A stretch of DNA of 64,000 nt from Neelides folsomi (taxonomy: Eukaryota; Arthropoda; Collembola; Neelipleona; Neelidae), in NCBI GenBank assembly GCA_034687125.1, contig JAQGBZ010000259.1, positions 25,432 through 89,431 of the forward strand, given 5' to 3'. Below the pieces are notes generated by a model. That model was not told where the DNA came from and searched no databases. It saw nothing but the letters and a program-made list of their open reading frames with translations. Below, in pieces: positions 11,953-22,947 of this stretch. Positions within the stretch are counted from its first letter, which is position 1; the number at the start of each line of letters is the position of its first letter. The translations under genes and the position numbers were made by a program.

Positions 11953-12011
11953 TTCAATAACGTCAACCGTCACTAACACGTTTTGTGTTAGTGACGGTTG
12001 ACGTTATTGAA
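11953..12011. repeat. perfect inverted repeat, 27-bp arms, 5-base loop
   Basis: Arms 11953-11979 and 11985-12011 are exact reverse complements around the loop GTTTT. It lies just upstream of the start codon of MATH-BTB copy A. Copy B has only one arm's context here (GCGTTTTGCGTTAGTG), so the hairpin is a lineage-specific inverted duplication. Confidence 0.9.
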
Positions 12012-12170
12012 ATGAAAATATAAAATTTCAATTCAATAAACAGGATAATTGGATAAAATGAGAACTGAGTGATATGGAAATTTGAATGCTCGCAACTCGC
12101 AATTCTAAGGCCGGGGGTTTAAATTGTTGTTGAATCATTACTGTACAGAGGGCGATGCATTTAATTGGCC

Positions 12171-12237
12171 TAATTATACGCAAAGGCCTTTGCGTATAAT
12201 TATGTCATGGCATAAGTCATAACTTATAATGACATTA
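12171..12237. repeat. perfect 32-bp palindrome followed by an imperfect hairpin
   Basis: 12171-12202 is a perfect palindrome with 16-base arms centred on AAAGGCCTTT. It is followed directly by a second, imperfect hairpin (12202-12236) with outer arms ATGTCAT/ATGACAT and inner arms ATAAGT/ACTTAT. It is absent from the matching place in unit B. Confidence 0.85.
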
Positions 12238-12813
12238 AATAGCTGTCGGTTCAGTTCTCAGTTAACTAGTAAATAGCTGAAAACATCATGAATATGAGAT
12301 CTGTTAGTACATAATGGAAAATTAAAATAACCTAACCCAACCCAATATAAATTAACAATTAACAAAGCATATAATTAATAAATCGGACCGAAGCAAAGAT
12401 ATGCGTTAAGGAAACCCAATCAATGAATGTTGTCCAAATTTATATCATTATTATGAATAATTTAATGTGAGCATGACTAACAATTTTCTATATAACATTT
12501 ATTTACCTATTTGTAATTTAAAATCATTATACTTAATTCATTTATTAAAAATATGACAAAATGTTTTAATGGAAAATTACAGTATCAAAGGAAGAAACAA
12601 TTACTTTAAAATTCAATAGAATTGCAGCTTTTGATATCTGACACGGAAGTATAATAAATATTCTTTTTCTTTAATGATATTTATAAGCACTTCATTCAAA
12701 AATTAATCCAAACAAATGATAGAAAGCACACAAAGTACAGTATATAAGTAGTGAAATAGTTTTAAATGAATAAAATAATAATTTAATGATAGAACGACCT
12801 AAGAATTAAATAA

Positions 12814-14530
12814 TTAAAAAAGATGGTTGATTGCTCCAGAAAGCACGAGTTCATCAAAATTTGAAAGATTCTTCACAGCTTCTTTAATCCTATAAAGATT
12901 AGCATAATAAACATGTTTAATGGAAACAAACCAATATAAAAAACCAATGTTAATTTCAAGTTTGATGAGATGAAATAAACTATTGCTAATTTAAATAAAA
13001 TTGTAAATTAAATAGATCCTTACTCAATGATAAATTGATCTGCATGAGCCTTCAAAATTTCCGCATTAATTAAATGAGACTTTCAACGATGTTTTGAAGA
13101 GAAACGTTTGAGATCAACGCTACTTGAGTAACTTCTTGCAAAACTTTTAGTTCATAGTTGTGAGCAATGGCCAGAAGTTCTTTTGCATTTGTATTCATCA
13201 CCGACGTCTCTCCTTTGTACATGAATTCCAACATCCCTTCAACGGCCTTTTCAGAAAAATCCACAATGGTCACTTCGTTGGTTGATGACTCCATCATTGA
13301 ACTAATCCTTCAAACAAATACAATATGCAGTATATTCTATGCATGGTATTGATATACATAGTAGATATGTTGTATTGTACAAGGTATTTAATACATTCAT
13401 TTTTAACATTTTTACATTTAGATAAAGATAGCAAACTGACCTTTTAAATACTCGACTTCGAGCTGAAAGAACGAATTTATAAATTGGAAATGTTTTTTCT
13501 CTAACATGAATTTTTCCATCGCTCAAATCAACATCGTCATAAAATTCGGCCAAATCATTAAGGATTTAATTTTTGATCTTTGACGAAATCTAATCCATAT
13601 TCAATATAAATATCATTATAATCTTATTCAAGAATTATTATTAAATTATTAATTATGATACTATATCTTACATATAAAAAATCAACTTTTTTTAAATTTT
13701 TTTTATATATTTAACTAATGGTATTTACTTCAGTTTGTTCCAAACTTGGCCCACACTTACATCTTAATTTTAATTTGGAGTTGAAGATCGCCATCGATAA
13801 GAAATCCATTGGATGGATCTTTGAGTCTTTCCATTAAGAATAAATGTTGGATATCCAAAAGCGTTTACTTCAAAATCATTTTTGAAAGCTAAAAATATTT
13901 AATCAGAGATAGATAGAATATGGCATTTCTATAGAATTCAGATGTGTAAATGCATGTTTAATGAATAATATAAATAATAATTTATGAATAATATTAAATT
14001 TACATCGTGTGATGTTCTTGAGAGGGTCCTGATTAACGATGGTGATTTCACACTTTGCTTTTATTTTCGTTATTGTTTTGTAACCATGTTGATCTGGATC
14101 TCTTTCAATAAATATACTGAAATGTTTATTGGTTTCTTCTTCGGGAGATTCTGTAGATAATCTGAAGAAAACTCTCCTAAAATCATTAAACTAACCCGAA
14201 TTCATTCATTTTATTCATTTATTTAATTACCAGTCATGGTGGGATTTTGAATTCCTTCCCAACGAAGGAGAACATGCTCGGTCTTTATTTACAATCGATG
14301 AAAATTGATGAATTGTCCAGGCGAAATTGATGACCTCTTCGTCAAGCTGGTTTAAACATACGATCAAATTGTATTACAAGCAATATAATATTTTAAAAAA
14401 ACTTTAATTGCATTATGAATTATAATTAATTTATCAATCAATTAGTAATTTATAAATGTCTCACATCAGTCGAAGTGGAGTAGAAGTAGACGTCTTCCGT
14501 TTTTACTCCATTCAAATTCAAAGATTCCAT
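12814..14530 (-). pseudogene. broken MATH-BTB copy
   Basis: The same seven-exon layout as the intact copy (start codon at 14530-14528, stop at 12814-12816), but several lesions are visible. There is a one-base insertion in the fourth exon around the SGF region, and an in-frame TAA in the fifth exon near 13567 (AAT TAA where copy A has AGT GAA). About 10 bp are lost in the sixth exon, ending the frame at residue run LQNIVESLI followed by a stop near 13070. A six-base in-frame loss lies at the start of the sixth exon. The MATH half and the last exon still read well, so the decay is recent. Confidence 0.8.
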
Positions 14531-15281
14531 GTTTTGAAGGAAATGATTGGGAAATGTGATTTTTGTGTATGCAAATTAATTAAATGTAGTTTAAAATAAG
14601 TAAGTTGCGTTTTGCGTTAGTGAAATGAAATTGGGATTTGATTTATTGGAAATTGAAATAAAGTAAATTGGATATTATGAGTGACGACGTGAGGAGTGAT
14701 ATTGATATTGAATGCTCATGCTCCAATCACCACAGCGGTAGGACTGAAGGAGGATTTAAACAGGTAAGTTGTTCCGTCATTTTTGTGCAGAGGGCGATGC
14801 CTTTGAATTAAGAAATGGATATATTTATTTATTCTTTGCTTAGGAATAGATCTAATTCAAGAACACATTTCAATAGAAAGATTTTTGACTGTTTTCGAAG
14901 TATACTTATTTTAGTTATTTAATTAGTTCTCATGAATATGAATAGTAATGCAAATTAAAATAAGTTAACCTAATCTAATATAAATGAACAATTAACAAAT
15001 GTTATGTAAAATATAATTAATAAAATGTACGGAAGCGCAGACATGTGGTATATGCATATGATTTTATTGATTGAATGTATTTATAATATATAACTTCAGA
15101 TTTTTAATCTCAAACCAGATTACGATTACATATATAAGTTTAAAAGTATTTTCAATAACATTTCTTTAAAACAATGAACTACAAATTCACGGGTGTAATT
15201 TACATTATCTGTATTCTTTGGTCAAAATGTAATAAATTGCATAAAGGAAGAATTGGAATTCAATGTTGACTTTCAGTTCGA

Positions 15282-15615
15282 TTAACAGCAAAGATTTCTC
15301 AAGGAATCATAGCACAAAGGCCACCCAACTATAAAAAATATACAAACCATTTTTATCCATGTTAAACTTTTTATAATAAAGTTTGAAAAAAATAAAATTG
15401 ATTTACCATTGGTGTTGCAACATAGATGGCAGAACCAATTGATACAACGAATATCTTGAATGGCTAAATGTATATATTTTATTAGACATTAAATTAATCT
15501 TATGGAATTATATATTCTTTCGTTTTCGTTGCTTACCACATCCAACAGCAGAGGACAAATCAATAAATGAAAGAGTTAGAACGACAAGTACAATCACGGT
15601 GATGATTTTAGTCAT
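15282..15615 (-). CDS. small secreted peptide with eight cysteines
   Basis: Three short exons on the minus strand (15615-15537, 15463-15407, 15328-15282) with good splice sites and introns of 73 and 78 bp encode 60 residues. Residues 1-24 are a signal peptide. The mature part of about 36 residues has eight cysteines spaced C-x6-C-x4-C-x2-C-C-x8-C-x7-C-C, ending in a Cys-Cys pair, with three Trp/aromatic residues. Such peptides are usually disulfide-stabilised defence peptides, signals or toxins; I do not recognise the family and cannot choose. A TATA box lies about 70 bases upstream of the start. It sits in duplication unit B only. Confidence 0.75.
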
Positions 15616-15682
15616 TTTGAATGTTTGATGTTATATATGTTATGATTTAATTTTATTGATTTCATTTCTTCATTTTTAATTG

Positions 15683-15692
15683 CTTTTATACC
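15683..15692 (-). promoter_or_regulatory. TATA box of the eight-cysteine peptide gene
   Basis: Read on the minus strand this is GGTATAAAAG, a consensus TATA box, about 70 bases before the start codon at 15615. That leaves room for a short 5' leader. Confidence 0.6.
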
Positions 15693-15905
15693 ATTTTTAT
15701 GAATAATTTAAAGTGAGCATGATAGAATAATTTATGATTTATGATCCATTGTCAACCAAATTGTAATTTAAAATCATTGTGCACATAATTCATTTGGAAA
15801 AAATATATAAATTACTGTAAAATTACGATATTAAAGAAAAAAACTGCAAAAATTAATTTAAATCGTATTCAAGTTAATAACATCTGATGCGGAAGTATAA
15901 TTAGA

Positions 15906-17200
15906 ATTACCTACAGTAAAAATTAAATATTTTTTAATTTAAATTACAATCAATTTTTACCATTTTAACTTAACGTTGAAAGATTTATTAAAGTTTAACG
16001 AACTATAATTATAATAACATTGCGCATATTAATATCAAGGCAAAAATTCAAAATGTCAATTGTTATATTGTTACTGCAGATGTGCATAACGTTTTACAAA
16101 CTCTGAACGTACATAACATATTTGTATTTAAATTAAAATTGAATTAAAATTGATCAAGTTTGTTATGATTATGAATTATGAAACTTTATTATTTTGTAAA
16201 CCCAAGCCCGTGATAGCTCCGCGTCAACAACGCAAGAGTTCCTTAAGCTTAGAAGAGTTCTTTGTAATCGCGTCTGTAAAGTTACCACCCGCCACACAGA
16301 ATATGGATTCGATTAATACATATATGTATATATATATTAATGTTTTAGTTTTAGTTTTATGTAATCCTTGCCAATAAAATATTTTTAAATAAACTATATA
16401 TTATATATTCGACAATTTAAATGGTTGTTATTACAATTAAATGAAATTAAAATAAAATGTCGATTAACTATCAAAATCATAATTGAAATCATCACAACAT
16501 TCATTTCAAAACTTATGTTCAAAAAATATTCAATTGTGAAAATTAAAAATTAAAGATTTTATGAATTTAATTATTTCCACTTTAATTTACTTTACATTTA
16601 CCATTGTTCTTGAAATTTATTAATAGAAAAATGTAAATTAACTTATTATATTTAACAATGCTATTTAATAATTTACATTAATCTATTTTGAATTTATCAC
16701 TAATATTTTTATCTTAAAAGTGATTCATAATTAATTTTGACATTTCTCATACTGAAGGTTGGAAAAATAAAAATGCTTAAGATGCTTTTTTTTACTCAAA
16801 AGAATATACCATACATATACTATACCGTGTATACTCTTTACATACTCTACATATGTAACATATAATATTAGTAATATTATATTACTATTACACATTTATA
16901 CTTTTATTATCCGATTTTTCACCTGTAAATAGCAAAGAGTTATAAATTTAAAATATGCATTTTCAATATTCAGTTCCTCACATCCGCCCATTCATTGTTT
17001 TACCAAAGAAATTATGCTTCATATTTTGAACTGCATATTTAATGACCTTTCTGAACCAAATAATAAAGGTTGAATTTACTCACTCACTACTTGTCAGTTT
17101 GGCTTTTGTTGTTATTAAACGTTTCACTCACATAAAATCTTGTTCATTTTCATTATAATGGTTTAATAAAAATTTTAATAAAAAAGTTCAAAAATTGAAA
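15906..17200. other. intergenic, no supported gene
   Basis: AT-rich spacer. A stretch at 16200-16310 is less AT-rich than its surroundings and could be a remnant of something once coding or mobile, but no domain is recognisable. TA-rich simple sequence lies around 16800-16900. Confidence 0.5.
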
Positions 17201-18169
17201 ATGGGTGTTTTGACAAGTAAAGAAATTTTTATCACAATTTTTGAATGTGAGTTTTAAATAATATTAACATTAAAATGTTGGTTTAATTTTTATAACAGTT
17301 ACTTCATGTGGAGCAACAGCTGCATTATTATGTGACAGAATTACTTCAATTGTTGATCTTTTCAATCCAATGAATTCAACAACAGGAATTTCCCCTCATT
17401 TTAGGGTTCAGTTTCCTGAAGCCATGGTCATCGCGTTTTTCGGAATTATTACAGCATTTGTTAATAATTAAATTAAAATGTTTTTTTCCTATTTTTATTT
17501 TTTATGTCTATGTGCATTTAAAAAAGGGGTGGAAATGTAAATTCCATTTAATTTTTTAGATTTACATTATGGCATACACTGGATCTTTCCCGTTCAATTT
17601 GGCAACTTTAATGGAACAAGGAGGTTTACAGTTTGGAAATTCAGAACCAGAATTGTATATGAATGAAATTGACAGATTTGAAAATATTACAACTTATTGG
17701 GCCTTGCGGGATCGAATTCATTTAATTGAACAGATCATTCAAGTAATTTCCTTTCCCGTATACTTTTATACGTTTACCTCTACCATATTAGAGTACATAA
17801 AATTGTATGTACTCTATATTATTGAAAAGTTACTAATTTTAATTGTATCATTAAATCTAAAGAGTTTGAAAAGGATTGACCACGATAAGTGTTTTGCAAA
17901 AGAAATTTGCAATATATACAAAAGTAGACTCTTTGGTCCAAAAAAGAATTTTAAATCAAATAATGTTTATGGGTAAGTGGCAATTAAGTTTAATAATTAT
18001 TAATAATTAATAATTAATGAAATAATTGTTATTTAGACCATTGGAAAAAATCGATTTCGAGCAACACAACAGCATGAAAGGCGATACAGGAAATTATGAT
18101 AAAATAGCACAAGTCTATTTTTATGAAAACATTGATTGCGACCAACAATTTAAATTGTGCAAAATATAA
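17201..18169 (+). CDS. multipass membrane protein of unknown function
   Basis: Four exons (17201-17246, 17299-17459, 17560-17972, 18037-18169) join in frame to 250 residues. Hydrophobic segments lie near residues 8-28, 50-75 and 130-165, so it is an integral membrane protein. The C-terminal 85 residues are soluble and carry four cysteines. No family is recognised. The third exon contains a 120-base stretch (17743-17862) that begins GTAATT, ends AAAG, is divisible by three and has no stop. It could be spliced out, removing the third hydrophobic segment. Splice sites at the other junctions are normal. Confidence 0.6.
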
Positions 18170-18306
18170 AAAAAGTTCATTTAATTTATTATTTTTGTTT
18201 TTTAATATATTTTTAATATTATTCAGTATTAATATTAATTTAGTACATTGGCAGTATTAGTTATTTAACATTGGGGATTTAAACATCGTTCAATGTAATA
18301 AATTTA

Positions 18307-19911
18307 TTAATTAACATTTGTATTCACAGCTGAATATCTTTTTCTCCTTCTAATAATAAAATAAGAAGTTGCTCCAATCAGTAAAATCCCCACGGTCGAA
18401 ACAACTCCATAAATCCAAACAGGAACTTTTTTGATTTTATGAGGAAAAGCCACTGCAGTATAATTGTTGTTTTTATCAAGTCCAAAGAATGCCACATAAA
18501 CATAAAAGTCATCATTAACAGTTCCATTTGGTTTTGGTTGACACGGATTAAAATTCAAATTCTTTCCTTCAATTTTCCTCATTTGGTTTTTGTTCTCCAA
18601 AAAAGGTATAAAAGTGTAAGATCCCTTAATCACCCCATCGTTCAATGCAGAATTGGGATTTTGAATCGTATAAGAATAATATCCAATTACTTTACCGGCA
18701 TATTTAGTCATTTGGATTGTAATCCCACTGGCGTTTATTTTGTATTGATAATACCGTTCTTCTCCCTTGACCAAAACATCATTTGTCTTTTCTGAAATTG
18801 GCGGCAATTGTGGAACGAGATTTAGTCTGTTTTGAAGTTCTTTTATTGATTCTGCAAGTGTTCCGTAATTCCCGACACTTAAGACATTAAATGGATTGTT
18901 TCCAGCAGTAAGAATTAAATTTGGTTTAGAAACTCCATTACCAATTCCAATTGCAAACATTTGAATTCCATGGGACAAAGTTAAATTAACTTCGTTGTTA
19001 ATTGCAGTTGTTGGATTTCCATCTGTAAGTGTCACCATAATTCGCGGAATCGAACAAGAGTAATTTGAATGTCTTAGGAGCATTTCCCGCCCGGCTTTAA
19101 TTCCTTCATTGGTGTATGTGTAACCACCTGTGTATTTTTGGTTTAAAACTATTGCTTTACGATCTGAAGTAAATTGACCCAAATCGAAAACATTTATTAC
19201 TGAGGTGCTGTAAACAACAAATCCGATTTGTGTATTTGTAGAGAAAAGTTCCATTAAATTGGCCACGCTGGTTTTAGCAAGTTCAAAATCGGCAGTTCCG
19301 ATGCTTCCAGAATCATCCAGAACAACGACCAATTCGATTTTCCCGGTTTTAGCTTTAATTGACTTTGCTTCGTAGTCCGAAACGGCTTGAGTGAATTTTT
19401 CAATTAATCCGGTGAAGTTGTAAAAATCCTTCCAGTATTTAGCTTGGACTGAAATTGTATCAGGGATCGGATCTTTTTGAATTGATAAATATAGCCGCGA
19501 AGCGAGCGCACTATATAGTGGCTTATCTAAATCTTTGTATTCCACGGTTCGCCAATTAATTCCTAATTGTTCTTGAATCTTTTTAAATTTGTCTGCAAGG
19601 GAAGCGTGTTGATTTGTCAATTTTGTTTCTTGGAAAATTAATTGTGTAATTTTCCAAATCCCGCCGTAGTAGGATTTCTTATGATACGTATTGTCGGCGG
19701 TTCCAAATTTCGATTCGATCAAGGCAAGTCTGAAGAGAAATTGATGATCATTGTCGAATAAGTTGGTTTTAAGGATTTGGATTAGACAAGCTTTCACGAC
19801 GTCTTCTCCGGATGTTTTGGGTTTTCTGGTTAAATCGGTTTGAAAATTATTTGCACATTTGTAGGGTTTAAATAAAAAGAAGATAATTATTAATGATATT
19901 AATTTAGCCAT
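18307..19911 (-). CDS. type I membrane protein: lysozyme-superfamily-like module plus VWA domain
   Basis: A single exon of 534 residues. Residues 1-19 are a signal peptide. Residues 30-180 form a helical module with ALIESKFG and a YYGGIWKITQ segment, reminiscent of transglycosylase or lysozyme-like folds with a single Glu; this match is weak. Residues 190-370 are a von Willebrand factor A domain with a complete metal-binding motif (DDSGS, a Thr/Tyr loop, and TDGNPT). Residues 370-490 form a beta-rich domain shared with the next gene, then one membrane helix (VWIYGVVSTVGILLIGATSY) and a basic tail RRRKRYSAVNTN. The VWA domain faces outside and likely binds a ligand through a metal ion. Confidence 0.8.
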   Translation of the reverse strand: MAKLISLIIIFFLFKPYKCANNFQTDLTRKPKTSGEDVVKACLIQILKTNLFDNDHQFLFRLALIESKFGTADNTYHKKSYYGGIWKITQLIFQETKLTNQHASLADKFKKIQEQLGINWRTVEYKDLDKPLYSALASRLYLSIQKDPIPDTISVQAKYWKDFYNFTGLIEKFTQAVSDYEAKSIKAKTGKIELVVVLDDSGSIGTADFELAKTSVANLMELFSTNTQIGFVVYSTSVINVFDLGQFTSDRKAIVLNQKYTGGYTYTNEGIKAGREMLLRHSNYSCSIPRIMVTLTDGNPTTAINNEVNLTLSHGIQMFAIGIGNGVSKPNLILTAGNNPFNVLSVGNYGTLAESIKELQNRLNLVPQLPPISEKTNDVLVKGEERYYQYKINASGITIQMTKYAGKVIGYYSYTIQNPNSALNDGVIKGSYTFIPFLENKNQMRKIEGKNLNFNPCQPKPNGTVNDDFYVYVAFFGLDKNNNYTAVAFPHKIKKVPVWIYGVVSTVGILLIGATSYFIIRRRKRYSAVNTNVN

Positions 19912-21590
19912 AATTGTAATTAATTAATATTTAGTCTTATTGTTATTAACAAAATTGTGATTAAGTGATTAACAAATTGAACGTTTTTTTATAAAAAAAA
20001 TTCTATTGGTTTTAATGGTAAGATATAACTTAAAGTTAAATTGTGACTTGTGAATAATGTACATTTTTATTTGCATGGCTAATTTATAGGTAGATATTTC
20101 AATATTAATTGCGTATAAAGATAAGAAGCTTAGATGGTTAAATTTTATGCTTAAATTTTTTATCAATTTGTAATTCTTCAAACACTCATATTTGATAAAA
20201 ACGAATTTAGGGAGCAAGGTGCAAGTTGATTGTCTAGACAATAAAGGAATTTGGTTATGCATGCTCCAGTTGATTGACAGTTAATTGGCTTGACTACGTT
20301 GATAAGTCAAAGTCAACTGCGTCTTTATTCTTTAGGCGTCATTGTCATTCAAAAGAAGGATTTGTAATTTGATAAATAACTCAAATAAGTTTCCCATATA
20401 TTATCAATGAAATAACGATAGCAATAATAATATAATATAACAACGTAACAAAAATATTTTAATTATTTCTTATCTTCTCATATACGTAAATTGAATGAGT
20501 AATACAAATACTAATACTATGGTAATAATTAATAATCCATTTTAACGTATTAAGATATTTTTTAATCCGTTGATTATTCATTCAATGAATTTTTTTCATT
20601 TTATTTCTTATAAAAAATTGTTAAATCATAATGCAAAACATTTGATCAAATGTTATCCCGCTTTTAAATTATGAAGAATGAAGAATAAATTACGGTGATA
20701 TATATGAGTAACGTTCATAATGGATTTTGTTTTTCTCATTTGAAGCCAAATCTATTAACCAATGCCAATGACAACAGTAATAATAAATCACACATGATGT
20801 AATAAAGTAATAATAAAGAATAAAAATAATAACTTCTACATTGAGTCATTTGAATGTTGATAAACAACAAGAATGAATTATAGATAACGAATTACTATAA
20901 ACGCAAAATTATTACTTTTACTGTATTATGTGATAATATTTTCTATCATAACATGCTTGATGGCCTGATCTGATGTTTGAATCATTTCATTCATGATTTA
21001 CAAGAATCACGATCTCATGCATTATTTTGTTGTTGTTTTTAGACCGTTTATTATTTATAGGTAATAAAATGTCAATAAGAAAAAAGATTTTTGATATTCA
21101 AACTTCATGTTAAAACATTTAAATTTTGGTTTTAAGGGACTGTATTTTAACGACTTCCCCCAATCCTGAAAAAATTCTTACGATTTTGGGCAACTTACTC
21201 TTACTTTTATTTATAATTTGTAGATGTAAAGTCAATAAATGAGCATTAGTATGAAGTATAATTAACTGAATTTGAAATTAACAAAACAAAATAATTTTTA
21301 CTGGAGAGTAAATAATTTTATTAAATGCAAATCATATTTTTCTTCTTGATAGTCTATACATTATGTCTATTCTTGAGTATCTATACTTTTACTTATATAG
21401 TATAACATGAAAATTATCGATTAGGTAAACTAACATATAATATATGTATGTACAGGTATATGTATATGACTATACATTAAATGATAATTATCTATATTCA
21501 ATATATTTTAACATCTTAATTAAAAAACTAATAAAGTTAACTAATAATATTCTAATACATAACGTATAATTTCAAACAATTAAATAAGAA
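19912..21590. other. intergenic, no gene seen
   Basis: AT-rich spacer between the two related membrane-protein genes. A minus-strand TATAAAA-like motif near 19985-19997 may serve the VWA gene. No coding frame is supported. Confidence 0.5.
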
Positions 21591-22537
21591 TTAACATAAG
21601 GTTATATTGAAATGATTCAATATTTTGACAATCGAAAAACATCCAGATGTAACTTGCGAAACGTTGACTCCTCCTCTCCCGCCATCATTAGTATTCACAG
21701 CGGTATATCTCCTTCGCCGACAACAACAAATAATAATAATAATTAGAATTAAAACTCCTCCTCCAACCCCTATCAAAATATATGTAATTTTACTCAGCTT
21801 GGGGAAAATGCTCTGAATACGATTTTCCGGGAAAGCGGTCAATGAAAAAATATTGTTTGGTTCTAATCCAACGATAGAAACATAGACATCTCTATATAAG
21901 GAATTTTGATCTTCCGGGAAAGGAATAAAAGTAAACGATGTATTTGAAAGTATTCCATCGTGAATCGTTTCACTTGGCTCTTTGCCCTTAAAAGAATAAA
22001 ACCCAAGAATTCCACCCAAAAGGGTTTCCAATTTGATTGATATTCCTGTTGAATTTACGCGATATCCAAAATAGCTATATTCTTTTTCCGAAATTGTTTC
22101 CTTTATTATATCGTAATACTGAGGAGTTTTGAAAACATTTTTTACGACATCGATTTCAGTTTTGACAAAATCGTAAATTGATTTTGATCTTTTTAATCTC
22201 CGACTTTTATTGGTTTGCTTGTAGGAATTTAAATATTGACCATCAGATTCATTTTCAGCTAAATGTAAAAAATATTAAATTGGTTAAATTAACATTGCAA
22301 TATTTAAAAATTAAATCAATAATTGTGAAAATACTGTTAATAAATTAATAAATTTTATAAATAAATGTTTAAGTTACTTTGAAGAAAACTCCCAATGGTA
22401 GGAATCAACGGAGCAGCGTTAACATTAGCAGTTAAAGTTTTAGCCGTGTTTATGAAATTCTTTTCAGAGTTTATTGGAAATGTTAATGTTGACTGAATAA
22501 ATAAAAGTAAAATGTTAAAAGCACTAAAGACTTCCAT
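21591..22537 (-). CDS. VWA-less paralogue of the preceding type I membrane protein
   Basis: Two exons (22537-22378 and 22258-21591) join at a phase-1 intron to 275 residues. A signal peptide is followed by a short linker with a furin-like RRLKR site. Next is a beta-rich domain that parallels the VWA protein (YRVNSTGISIKLET with YKINASGITIQMTK; FTFIPFPED with YTFIPFLEN), then a membrane helix (YILIGVGGGVLILIIIII) and a matching RRRRYTAVNTN tail. It lacks both the lysozyme-like and the VWA modules. It may act as a partner or decoy of the larger protein, or simply be a truncated duplicate under selection; the frame is open. Confidence 0.75.
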
Positions 22538-22577
22538 GATGCTTCGGATAATAATAAAGATATCAATTTTTCTTTCT

Positions 22578-22590
22578 TTTTATATAAAAA
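22578..22590 (-). promoter_or_regulatory. TATA box of the VWA-less paralogue
   Basis: TATATAAAAA-type sequence, read on the minus strand, lies about 45 bases before the start codon at 22537. Confidence 0.5.
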
Positions 22591-22591
22591 A

Positions 22592-22947
22592 CATTAATGA
22601 CACTTAAAAGATAAGTTACAATGAGACTGTTACGTGTTCTAAGATAAATAAACAATTGCAATTTAATCAAATACGCATTCATTCACTAAAGATAAGATAA
22701 GTCCATTGGGATTTTACTATTTATGTATTAATGTAAAAGTAATAAGGTTTAATTCAGTTCAAAATCCATTTCATTCATTTATTTGATAAATTGATAAGAC
22801 CCGAGACAAAGGTAAATATTTCTTTTTACGACTTTACAAATTAATAATTGAATTAATAGAGAATTAAAGAATTTAATTGATTAGGATTCATTTCACCTAA
22901 GGTCAATGTCAAATATTTGATGTGACTAATGGTGTGTTATGTGCTGA
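22592..22947. other. intergenic, no gene seen
   Basis: AT-rich spacer of about 350 bases between two minus-strand genes. Nothing recognised. Confidence 0.45.

Larger units (their letters stand above)
9931..12674. repeat. tandem segmental duplication, unit A
   Basis: This unit and the next (12675 to about 15905) align along most of their length. Both begin with TGATATTTATAA/TGATATTTATAAG, contain a minus-strand MATH-BTB gene, and end with a segment around TGACACGGAAGTATAAT or its near match. Unit A has the intact gene and three perfect palindromes absent from unit B. Unit B has the broken gene and an extra small peptide gene. Confidence 0.75.
12675..15905. repeat. tandem segmental duplication, unit B
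   Basis: The right-hand copy of the duplication. It aligns with unit A through the MATH-BTB gene, its upstream flank (AGAGGGCGATGC shared) and a tail around 15700-15900 that matches 12455-12660. Between these it carries the eight-cysteine peptide gene, for which unit A has no counterpart. Confidence 0.7.

Noticed and set aside
12321-12345. AACCTAACCCAACCC as another telomeric insertion
   Set aside because: The period is imperfect and shorter than the repeat at 6783-6799; similar short runs at 14965 and 38380 suggest chance.
16150-16377. 75-codon plus-strand frame
   Set aside because: No homology, no signal or domain, ends in TA-rich simple sequence.
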